Origin: JBGPIK01 sp041484845
GTDB taxonomy: Bacteria; Desulfobacterota; Binatia; UBA9968
Assembly: GCA_041484845.1 (NCBI GenBank)
Contig: JBGPIK010000031.1
Location: 1 to 29,685 of the forward strand
Reading direction: 5' to 3'
DNA: 29,685 bases
How positions within the stretch are numbered: the first letter of the stretch is position 1; each line of letters begins with the position of its first letter. Shown here one piece after another: positions 23,528 through 29,685 of this stretch. Position numbers and translations under genes: made by a program. The notes under the pieces were generated by a model. The model was not told where the DNA came from. It saw nothing but the letters and a program-made list of their open reading frames with translations, and made no database searches.

Positions 23528-24578
23528 AGAAACCGTGCCCGGCCACTTGAGCAATGATCTGCACTGCCCGCTCAACGTCCCGCCGGTCCACATCGAGGTG
23601 AGTCACCATACGAATTTTGCTCGCATCCACGGCTCCACCCAAAACTTTGCGTTGCGCTAATTTTTGCACGAACTCCGTTGAACTGAGTCCGCTCTGATGG
23701 ACATCGTAGATGACAATGTTCGTTTGAACATTGGCCGGATCGATGCCAATTCGTGGAATATTCGCCAGACCTTCCGCGAGTATTTTCGCATTCTCGTGAT
23801 CGACGTGAAGCCGCTTCGGTCCTTCTTCCAACGCCACTAAACCCGCCGCCGCGAGCACCCCCACTTGCCGCATGCCGCCGCCCAGCATCTTGCGAATGAC
23901 ACGGCACCGCTCAATGAATTCTTTCGCTCCGACGATCATCGAGCCAACCGGCGCGCCCAGCCCTTTACTAAGACAAAACTGCACTGAATCGAACCCCTGG
24001 CTGATGGCGGCGGCGCTCTTGCCTAAATAGACCGCCGCGTTAAATATGCGGGCGCCGTCAAGATGTACTTTAAGCCCGGCTTCATGTGCACTCTCGCATA
24101 TGGCTCGAGCCAAGCGCGTTGGGTAAACCGTTCCGCCGGCCATATTGTGGGTATTCTCGAGTGCGATCAATCCAGTCTGAGGGCGATAGTACGCTTGCTC
24201 GCGAATCGCCGGCGCGATCTGCGCCCAGGTCATGATGCCCTTGTCAGCGGCTATCACACGTGGAAGTACGCCGGCGAGCGCGCACATAGAAGCCATTTCA
24301 TAGTTGTAAACGTGTCCCGAGGCTTCGCAAATCACCTCCTGTCCACGGGCGGTCTGCGCCATGATGCACGTGAGATTACCCATGCTGCCGGAGGGAACAA
24401 AGAGACCGGCTTCACGACCGAAAATCTCGGCGGCGCGGGCCTGTAACCGATTGACAGTTGGATCTTCCAGGTAGACATCGTCGCCGACTTCGGCTTCCGC
24501 CATGGCGCGTCGCATCGCCGGCGACGGCCGGGTGACCGTATCGCTGCGCAGGTCAATGACCTTCTCGCCAATAGACAT
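23526..24578 (-). CDS. ltaE: Low-specificity L-threonine aldolase
   Basis: A 350-residue PLP enzyme of fold type I that cleaves L-threonine or L-allo-threonine to glycine and acetaldehyde. Motifs in order: IDLRSDTVTRPSPAMRRAMA, VGDDVYLEDPTVNRLQ, FVPSGSMGNLTCI, ENTHNMAGGTVYP, VHLDGARIFNAAV (PLP-pairing Asp) and CLSKGLGAPVGSM with the Schiff-base Lys. Length and motifs are normal. GGAG lies about 7 bases before the ATG. It may be co-transcribed with the TenA-like gene 63 bases upstream. Confidence 0.95.
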   Translation of the reverse strand: MSIGEKVIDLRSDTVTRPSPAMRRAMAEAEVGDDVYLEDPTVNRLQARAAEIFGREAGLFVPSGSMGNLTCIMAQTARGQEVICEASGHVYNYEMASMCALAGVLPRVIAADKGIMTWAQIAPAIREQAYYRPQTGLIALENTHNMAGGTVYPTRLARAICESAHEAGLKVHLDGARIFNAAVYLGKSAAAISQGFDSVQFCLSKGLGAPVGSMIVGAKEFIERCRVIRKMLGGGMRQVGVLAAAGLVALEEGPKRLHVDHENAKILAEGLANIPRIGIDPANVQTNIVIYDVHQSGLSSTEFVQKLAQRKVLGGAVDASKIRMVTHLDVDRRDVERAVQIIAQVAGHGF

Positions 24579-24641
24579 GACTCAGCTCCGGATAGCTCCT
24601 TAAACTCTTGAACCTGGAACCTTGAACAAAGTTTTATCCAC

Positions 24642-25385
24642 TCAGCCTTCGATTTCGCGGATCGTCTCCGGTGACAGCCAGGGGCGAACGAACGCATTGT
24701 AGATGCAGTCGTTCTGCAACCACATAATATCGGCTCTCTGTCTTACCGCTTCGCGCATTTCATTCTGCAGGCGGGTTTCCATGCAATGCTGCTTGATGAC
24801 TTCCGTCACCATGTTGCCGTGGCCTTCATCGTGGTATTCGTGCGCGCGAAAAAAGTCCAGGGATCTCGATGGAATCCACGAATAATATTTCTCCAGCGCG
24901 TCCCTCTCCTCGCGCATGCGCTTCGGGCCGCCGCCCTCAAAGACCAGACCGGTTCCAATCGCCACCGCCCAGTGACTCTGCTGGACCAGCGAAACATACA
25001 TTTCGAGCGCGGCCCGGATTCCCGGCAACGGTTCGTAGCTAAGAATATCTTCGCGCGCAATACCAAGCCCCTCGGCAAATTGAACCCAGAGATCCCGGTG
25101 GCTGGGATATTTACCGCCAAAAAGATCTTCCCCTTCTTCTTCAACCATATTTTCAAGCAACAATCTCCGCAACTCCGGAATCGGACACTTTTGATACCGG
25201 ATGCCAAAGAAGCGGTGAATGTTGCGAAATTCGTGGAACTGATTTTTGGCCCACCCCTGGAGCTGTTCTTTGCTGAGCCGCCCGCTGAGCAGGAGCTGGC
25301 GGATCGGATGCGGTTTAGGATGGCGCTGGCGCAATGTCAGCCCCAGATCGGCAATCAGAGCCTCGGGGGATAGCAATTCGGCCAT
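24642..25385 (-). CDS. TenA/PqqC-fold (heme-oxygenase-like) protein
   Basis: A 247-residue, all-helical protein. LQGWAKNQFHEFRNIHRFF near residues 42-60, LENMVEEEGEDLFGG (about 77-91) and FFRAHEYHDEGHG (about 181-193) are the conserved segments of the PqqC / CADD / TENA-THI-4 superfamily; the Glu and His-Asp-x-x-His residues could hold a di-iron site as in heme-oxygenase-like diiron oxidases. Members make PQQ, hydrolyse thiamin breakdown products, or carry out oxidative cleavages. No pqq or thi genes are nearby, so the substrate is unknown. GAGGAGA ten bases before the ATG supports the start. Confidence 0.82.
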   Translation of the reverse strand: MAELLSPEALIADLGLTLRQRHPKPHPIRQLLLSGRLSKEQLQGWAKNQFHEFRNIHRFFGIRYQKCPIPELRRLLLENMVEEEGEDLFGGKYPSHRDLWVQFAEGLGIAREDILSYEPLPGIRAALEMYVSLVQQSHWAVAIGTGLVFEGGGPKRMREERDALEKYYSWIPSRSLDFFRAHEYHDEGHGNMVTEVIKQHCMETRLQNEMREAVRQRADIMWLQNDCIYNAFVRPWLSPETIREIEG

Positions 25386-25426
25386 GGTGGTTTTCTCCTC
25401 GGGAATATTAGAATTCTATGGAACCT

Positions 25427-25455
25427 ATCATATCCAAAATCATTTACCGTGACCA
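25427..25455 (-). promoter_or_regulatory. Candidate promoter for the TenA-like / threonine aldolase pair
   Basis: On the minus strand, TGGTCA (25455-25450, 4 of 6), a 17-base spacer and TATGAT (25432-25427, 5 of 6), about 40 bases before the TenA-like ATG. Confidence 0.35.
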
Positions 25456-25512
25456 TGCTCCCCTCGCAACTCTCATATTGTCTTTTCCGCGAGGCTTTAC
25501 TAGCATGGAGCC

Positions 25513-26283
25513 GTGACTTCTCTTGTGTTGCGCGGCCTCACAAAACATTTCGGTTCCGTGGTCGCGGTTGACCAAGCCGATCTGACCGTACGCCGCGGTG
25601 AATTCTTAGTCATTGTCGGGGAGAGCGGCTGCGGCAAAACCACAACGCTCCGCTTGATCGCGGGACTCGAAACACCGGACAGCGGCACCCTATTCATCGA
25701 CGACATTCCTGTCAACGACGTACCGCCGGGAAAGCGCGGCGTCCAAATGATTTTTCAAAATTACGCTCTTTGGCCGCACATGAAAATCTGGGACGAGCGC
25801 CGCTACAGCAATCTCAGCCTACCGCTGAAAATTCGCAACTGGTCGACCGCTCGTATCGCCGACTTTCTCGGCCCGTTGGCGCAGCGCATGGGCATCGATC
25901 CGACTTTATTCCAACGCAAACCCGCAGAACTTTCCGGCGGGCAGCAGCAACGCGTCGCTGTCGCCCGCGCTATGACTACGGCGCCGCGCATTTTGCTCAT
26001 GGACGAGCCGCTGAACAACATCGACCCGCCGAACCGGCTCAAGATGCGCGGAGAAATATTGAAGTTTCATCAGGAACATCGGCTCACCACGATTTACGTA
26101 ACGCACAATCTGGCGGACGGCGTCACGTTAGCGGATCGAATCGCGGTAATGCGCAAGGGCCGTTTCGAACAGGTCGATAGCGTCGAAATACTGATTCATA
26201 GGCCCGCGACGAATTACGTTGCGGATTTCTTTAAGGCCGAGCAGTTCGGCCGCCGCGTGAATTTTCTCGAGCGGCCGACATGA
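25513..26283 (+). CDS. ABC transporter ATP-binding protein (MalK/UgpC-like, short)
   Basis: A 256-residue ATPase starting at GTG 25513; the nearby ATG at 25504 is out of frame and stops at once. Motifs: Walker A GESGCGKTT (about 36-44), Q-loop MIFQNYALWPHM, signature LSGGQQQRVAVARAM, Walker B ILLMDEPLNNID and H-loop YVTHNLADGV. It resembles the sugar/polyamine importer ATPases but ends about 100 residues earlier, without the regulatory OB/TOBE domain. No permease or classic binding protein follows; instead it overlaps an exported MBL-fold hydrolase gene by four bases. Its partner must be elsewhere or the locus is partly dismantled. Confidence 0.9.
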   Translation: MTSLVLRGLTKHFGSVVAVDQADLTVRRGEFLVIVGESGCGKTTTLRLIAGLETPDSGTLFIDDIPVNDVPPGKRGVQMIFQNYALWPHMKIWDERRYSNLSLPLKIRNWSTARIADFLGPLAQRMGIDPTLFQRKPAELSGGQQQRVAVARAMTTAPRILLMDEPLNNIDPPNRLKMRGEILKFHQEHRLTTIYVTHNLADGVTLADRIAVMRKGRFEQVDSVEILIHRPATNYVADFFKAEQFGRRVNFLERPT

Positions 26284-27071
26284 TAAGATGGCCCGCCCTT
26301 ATAGCGCTGTTGTTGATGGTATTCGCCGCGCGCTCGGCCCAAGGCTCCTGCCGCGATCCCGATGTGGCAGGGCGATTATGGAGCGAAGCGTACGCGGCCG
26401 AACCGGATGCGCTGATTGAATATTTCGGCCATAACTTTTTTCAGATCACGTCAAAACACGGGACCAAAATCATCACCGATCCGCTCGCGCCCGGCATGCA
26501 TCCCACCCCGGTCGTAACTCCTCAGGTCATCACGGTCGGCAGGGAGCATCCCAACCACAATTATGTGGAGCTCGCCCGTGGAAAACCGATCATTCTCCGT
26601 GGACTGGCAAATTACGGCGCCGAATGGAACAAAATCAGCACGACCGTCGGTGACGTTCTCATCTATTCAGTGCCGATCTACCAGCAGCAATTCGGCAATG
26701 CTCTCAAGGGCGCCGCTTTCGTGTTCGATCTGGGAACAGTGTGCATCGCGCACCTGGGCGATCTGAGCCACAAACTTACCCCCGAGGAGCTCAAAGCATT
26801 TGGAAAAGTGGACGTCGTAATGATTCCCATCGGCGGCACCTTCACCATGCCTCCTGATACCGCGCGTGAAGTCTTACAGCAGCTCAAGCCGAAGATCGCC
26901 ATTCCCATGCATTACCGTGAGGACGTCTCGCTCCTTAACATGTTTTTAACCGGCTTCAAGAACCGGCACCTGCCGGGGAATACGCTCGTAGTCAGCAAGG
27001 CAACGCTTCCCGTTCCCACGGAAATTGTCGTCCTCACCCCGCCGGGCGGCGGTTTTGGCCGTGCGGACTGA
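26280..27071 (+). CDS. Exported metallo-beta-lactamase-fold hydrolase
   Basis: A 263-residue protein with a signal peptide (WPALIALLLMVFAARSAQG, cleavage near SC). ALIEYFGHNFFQIT, KIITDPLAPG, TVGREHPNHNY, CIAHLGDLSH, VVMIPIGGTFTM and IAIPMHYRED follow in the order of UPF0173 / L-ascorbate-6-phosphate-lactonase-like MBL proteins. The first metal motif reads HPNHN rather than H-x-x-DHN, losing the usual Asp, so activity may be altered. It is translationally coupled (ATGA) to the ABC ATPase, a pairing without an obvious transporter role. The substrate is unknown. Confidence 0.82.
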   Translation: MIRWPALIALLLMVFAARSAQGSCRDPDVAGRLWSEAYAAEPDALIEYFGHNFFQITSKHGTKIITDPLAPGMHPTPVVTPQVITVGREHPNHNYVELARGKPIILRGLANYGAEWNKISTTVGDVLIYSVPIYQQQFGNALKGAAFVFDLGTVCIAHLGDLSHKLTPEELKAFGKVDVVMIPIGGTFTMPPDTAREVLQQLKPKIAIPMHYREDVSLLNMFLTGFKNRHLPGNTLVVSKATLPVPTEIVVLTPPGGGFGRAD

Positions 27072-27083
27072 TTTCGTCGCGGG

Positions 27084-28073
27084 TCAAATCTTAAACGCTT
27101 CGACGGTCTCGGGTGCGAACAATTCGTCAAGATTTAATTTCTGCTTGATCAGGCCCTGTTCATAAAGGTAGCCGTGCAGCGTCTCGAGATTGCGTCGGTT
27201 GGGGCCAAGCCCGTATGGCCAATAGTCCGCAGTCATCAACTCCCGCGTCTGCTCGTATTCCGCCGACGTCCAAGGGAGACTGATGCGCAGGATATTGGTG
27301 TCGTAAAGTTCTTTCATGCACAGCTCTTTGGCTGCGCAAAAAGCTTTGTAAAGCGTCTGGGCTATCCACGGCTCCCGCTCATAGATCGAGCGCTTGATGA
27401 CGATCACATGCATGATCGGAAAAAGCGCGGTCTTTTTGAAATAATCCATCTCCGCCTGCCTATAATTGGCAAACAGCCGTTTCACCCGCGGCGAGCCTTC
27501 GAGAAAACAGGTCGGCATGCGCGGCGACATCATGGCGTCGATCTCGCCGTTCTCGATCATCGTGTTTAGCGTCGTGTCCGGCCGGCTCTCCATGGTGACG
27601 CCCGCCGGCATCTCAAAGTCAACGCGATCTTTCCGGCCCGGATGTTCTTCACCCGCTTGAACCCAGTGGATATCGGATGGCGGCACGCCGTATTCATGCT
27701 CGAACATGCCGCGCAGCCACACCGCCGCGGTCATGGAATATTCCGGCACGCCCATGCGCTTGCCGCGTAGATCCTCGATACGCCGAACGCCCGACCCAGT
27801 GTTCACAAAGATACAGCGATGGCGAAACGTTCGCGACGGAAACACGGGAATGGCAATGAATGGCCGCCGCCCGCGCGCCGCCGCCGTCAGGAACGCGCCC
27901 ATAGAAAGTTCCGAAACGTCGAACTCTTCATATTTCATCATGCGCCAGAAGATTTCTTCGACGGTCATGACTAGATAGTTCAGCTCGATACCTTCGGTTT
28001 TAACGATCCTGTCCTTGAGCGGACGGGTCCGGTCATAGTCTTCGCACGCCAAGGTAAGGTAAAGATTGCTCAT
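27084..28073 (-). CDS. NMT1/THI5-like, 4,5-dihydroxyphthalate decarboxylase-like protein
   Basis: A 329-residue protein with a periplasmic-binding-protein-type fold but no signal peptide (starts MSNLYLTLACEDYDRTRPL). LNYLVMTVEEIFWRMM, DVSELSMGAFL, IPVFPSRTFRHRCIFVN, RRIEDLRGKRMGVPEYSMTA and INGEIDA-type sequence (ENGEIDAMMSPRMP) match proteins annotated as 4,5-dihydroxyphthalate decarboxylase or ABC substrate-binding proteins. The family is often mis-labelled: a cytoplasmic enzyme of phthalate catabolism is possible, as is a binding role. Its ATG overlaps the stop of the aldolase gene (ATGA), which argues for an enzyme in a common pathway. Confidence 0.8.
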   Translation of the reverse strand: MSNLYLTLACEDYDRTRPLKDRIVKTEGIELNYLVMTVEEIFWRMMKYEEFDVSELSMGAFLTAAARGRRPFIAIPVFPSRTFRHRCIFVNTGSGVRRIEDLRGKRMGVPEYSMTAAVWLRGMFEHEYGVPPSDIHWVQAGEEHPGRKDRVDFEMPAGVTMESRPDTTLNTMIENGEIDAMMSPRMPTCFLEGSPRVKRLFANYRQAEMDYFKKTALFPIMHVIVIKRSIYEREPWIAQTLYKAFCAAKELCMKELYDTNILRISLPWTSAEYEQTRELMTADYWPYGLGPNRRNLETLHGYLYEQGLIKQKLNLDELFAPETVEAFKI

Positions 28074-28738
28074 CTAGGGTTGATCCTAGCTTTTTGTTTG
28101 TGCCCTTGGCCCTCAGCCACCCGTTGTACGAATTTTTGCATCTCCTTGACGAACTGCTTCTTGCCTTTTTCAGCTAACAAAGTGCCCAGGTAAGCGCTGC
28201 CGAGACAAATTCCCGTCACCCCGGCTTCCACGTACTCCTTGACGTTCTCCAAGCTGACGCCGCCGGAAACCATGAATCGGACGTCGGGAAATGGGCCTTG
28301 CATCTGCCGGATAAAATATGGACCACCGACACCGTCCGCCGGAAAAATCTTAACAAGATCGGCGTGTGCACGCCCCGCCGCGATAATTTCCGTCGGCGTC
28401 GCCGCACCGGGAAAACAAGCGACGTTAGCGACGTGGCAGATGCTGATCAAATTCAGCTCGAGGGATGGCGATACCACGAACTCAGCTCCCGCGTTAATCG
28501 CTCGCTCCGCCTGTTGTGGCGCGAGCACGGTGCCCGCGCCAACATGAGCCTTTTTCTCCTTCGCTAAGTCCTTGATGACATCGAGGGCTCCCGGCACACT
28601 GAACGTGATCTCGATGAATTGGATACCACTTTCCGCCGCGGCGTTGGCGAGATCCAGAGCCTCTTCAGCGCTTTTCGACCGCACCACAGCAACTAAACGA
28701 CTAGCGTGCAAACTTCGAAGGATTTCTATTCTATCCAT
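28070..28738 (-). CDS. eda: KDPG/KHG aldolase (2-keto-3-deoxy-6-phosphogluconate aldolase family)
   Basis: A 222-residue class I aldolase from ATG 28738, chosen over an upstream TTG at 28750 because TTGGAA is suitably placed before it. SRLVAVVRSKSAEEALDLA, GIQFIEITFSVPGAL (catalytic Glu), HVGAGTVLAPQQAERAI, AGAEFVVSPSL, CFPGAATPTEI, VKIFPADGVGGPYF (Schiff-base Lys) and VSGGVSLENVKEYVEAG are all present. It splits 2-keto-3-deoxy sugar acids to pyruvate plus an aldehyde. It lies 12 bases after the SDR gene and overlaps the next gene, forming a three-gene operon for sugar-acid or aromatic-acid breakdown. Confidence 0.93.
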   Translation of the reverse strand: MDRIEILRSLHASRLVAVVRSKSAEEALDLANAAAESGIQFIEITFSVPGALDVIKDLAKEKKAHVGAGTVLAPQQAERAINAGAEFVVSPSLELNLISICHVANVACFPGAATPTEIIAAGRAHADLVKIFPADGVGGPYFIRQMQGPFPDVRFMVSGGVSLENVKEYVEAGVTGICLGSAYLGTLLAEKGKKQFVKEMQKFVQRVAEGQGHKQKARINPR

Positions 28739-28750
28739 GGATAATTCCAA

Positions 28751-29518
28751 TCAGCTCAGGCTCAAACCTCCGTCGATGATCAACGTTTGCCCAGTGACAA
28801 AATCACCGCCGGTGATCAACCCCAGGATCGCCGATGCAATATCATCAGGAGTGGCAATACGCTGCAAAGGATAACCGGCAGAGGCCTTGGTAATAACCTG
28901 CTGGTAACTGGCGCCAAAATGCTCGCTCATCCATGGCGTGTCCGTAAATGCCGGCGCGACACAGTTCACGCGGACTTCCGGCGCGAGCGCCACCGCCAAA
29001 CCGCGAGTCATATAAATCAGCGCCGCCTTAGCGGTCCCGTATGCGAGCGACGACATCGTCGATGGCGCTAAGACGCCGGAGATCGAAGAAACATTGACAA
29101 CCATCCCGTGATGCTCGGCCAACAGCCGCGCCGCCGCGCGAGTGCAGCGAAACGCCCCCTTCACGTTGACATCGAGAATTTCATCCCACACGGCATCCGT
29201 CAGGCCATCGAGGTCCGATAGTTTTACCCAATGCGTCACACCTGCATTATTGACTAGAATGTCGAGCCGACCGAACTCGTTTTGGATCTTGCCGATCATG
29301 GCGCGCACCTGATCGTCGCTTTGAATATCGGCCTGTACTGCCATCGCCTTCACACCGCTCCGGTCAATCTCTGCCGCAAGCTGCTCGGCTCCCTGGGCCG
29401 ACTTGCGATAGTTGATGCCAATGCCGCTAATCCCCGAACGCGCCAAGCTTCGGGCCACCGCACCGCCGATTCCGCCGGCGCCGCCCGTCACTAAGGCTAC
29501 TCTTCCGCCAAGTTCCAT
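28751..29518 (-). CDS. Short-chain dehydrogenase/reductase (FabG-like)
   Basis: A 255-residue classical SDR. The NAD(P)-binding VALVTGGAGGIGGAVARSLA (about 8-27), LVNNAGVTHW (about 87-96), the catalytic Ser in VVNVSSISG, the YGTAK active-site Tyr-Lys pair and the C-terminal FVTGQTLIIDGGLSL are all intact. It reduces or oxidises a hydroxyl/keto group; FabG-like in sequence but probably a sugar or hydroxy-acid dehydrogenase given the KDPG-aldolase gene just downstream. GCGGAG followed by GAAGAG precedes the ATG at 29518. It is the first gene of the operon. Confidence 0.92.
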   Translation of the reverse strand: MELGGRVALVTGGAGGIGGAVARSLARSGISGIGINYRKSAQGAEQLAAEIDRSGVKAMAVQADIQSDDQVRAMIGKIQNEFGRLDILVNNAGVTHWVKLSDLDGLTDAVWDEILDVNVKGAFRCTRAAARLLAEHHGMVVNVSSISGVLAPSTMSSLAYGTAKAALIYMTRGLAVALAPEVRVNCVAPAFTDTPWMSEHFGASYQQVITKASAGYPLQRIATPDDIASAILGLITGGDFVTGQTLIIDGGLSLS

Positions 29519-29623
29519 CTCTTCGCTCCGCTTTTTTTCGCTTCCCTATTTAGAATCTTTAGGCTTCCGTATAGCTAACCCGGGCAATGCTATCTCAGCG
29601 CAAGGACTCGGAGATTGCACCGC

Positions 29624-29665
29624 GTAGTTCGACCGGTTCAGGACGTGGTGAGCCCGCCGAACTAC
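29624..29665. repeat. Intergenic palindromic repeat (GTAGTTCG... hairpin)
   Basis: GTAGTTCGACCGGTTCA (29624-29640) is nearly the reverse complement of TGAGCCCGCCGAACTAC (29649-29665), with 3 mismatches (mostly wobble pairs) and an 8-base loop. The GTTCG...GGCTCACCACG core resembles a short repeat dispersed in many environmental genomes. It lies upstream of the SDR gene at the window edge. Confidence 0.55.
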
Positions 29666-29685
29666 GAAGGGCGCGGAGTAAAGAG

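Noticed and set aside
1..29685. CRISPR array or complete insertion sequence
   Set aside because: No regularly spaced short repeats and no transposase with terminal repeats were seen on either strand.

Overview
The window looks like a chromosome segment of a Gram-negative, uncultivated soil or sediment bacterium. A complete Tol-Pal order (tolQ-tolR-tolA-like-tolB, then the first codon of what is probably pal) implies an outer membrane. The mixture of pgk-tpiA-secG-tRNA-Leu synteny, a PEP-CTERM relic, UbiD, NMT1/THI5-like and amidohydrolase genes would suit a deltaproteobacterial-type lineage (Desulfobacterota, Binatota, Rokubacteria or Tectomicrobia-like). That placement is inference, since there is no rRNA or other marker gene here.

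Layout. 1-3491 (minus strand): the Tol-Pal envelope operon. 3599-6035 (plus): pgk, tpiA and secG overlapping by ATGA junctions, followed 18 bp later by tRNA-Leu(GAG), the same secG-leuU neighbourhood as in E. coli. 5981-15623: a 9.6 kb genomic island bounded by a perfect 63-bp direct repeat of the tRNA 3' end. It holds the C-terminal stub of a tyrosine integrase, frame-scrambled relics of mobile-element genes, and two divergent operons. The minus operon encodes a large SF1 helicase / Vsr-like nuclease / zinc-ribbon protein, a small Cys4 protein and a membrane coiled-coil protein broken by an in-frame stop. The plus operon has three tightly packed genes that I do not recognise (one with HEAT-like repeats). 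15624-18052: a small excisionase/MerR-like HTH gene behind a sigma-54-type promoter, and a receiver-like/GGDEF/EAL c-di-GMP protein. 18088-29518: mostly catabolic genes: a UbiD decarboxylase, bactofilin, divergent adenine-deaminase-like protein, amidohydrolase, threonine aldolase, a TenA/PqqC-fold protein, an orphan ABC ATPase coupled to an exported MBL-fold hydrolase, and an SDR / KDPG-aldolase / dihydroxyphthalate-decarboxylase-like cluster.

The most likely home for an undescribed system is the island. The helicase-nuclease has the architecture of known anti-phage helicases, and the neighbouring three-gene operon has its own strong promoter, coupled genes of unknown family, and an apparently mutated or non-ATG start codon in its first gene. 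The island shows active decay (integrase stub, PEP-CTERM tail relic, in-frame stop), so some of it may be intact cargo and some wreckage. Two dispersed-repeat-like intergenic structures (23.2-23.5 kb and 29.62-29.67 kb) are additional items of interest.
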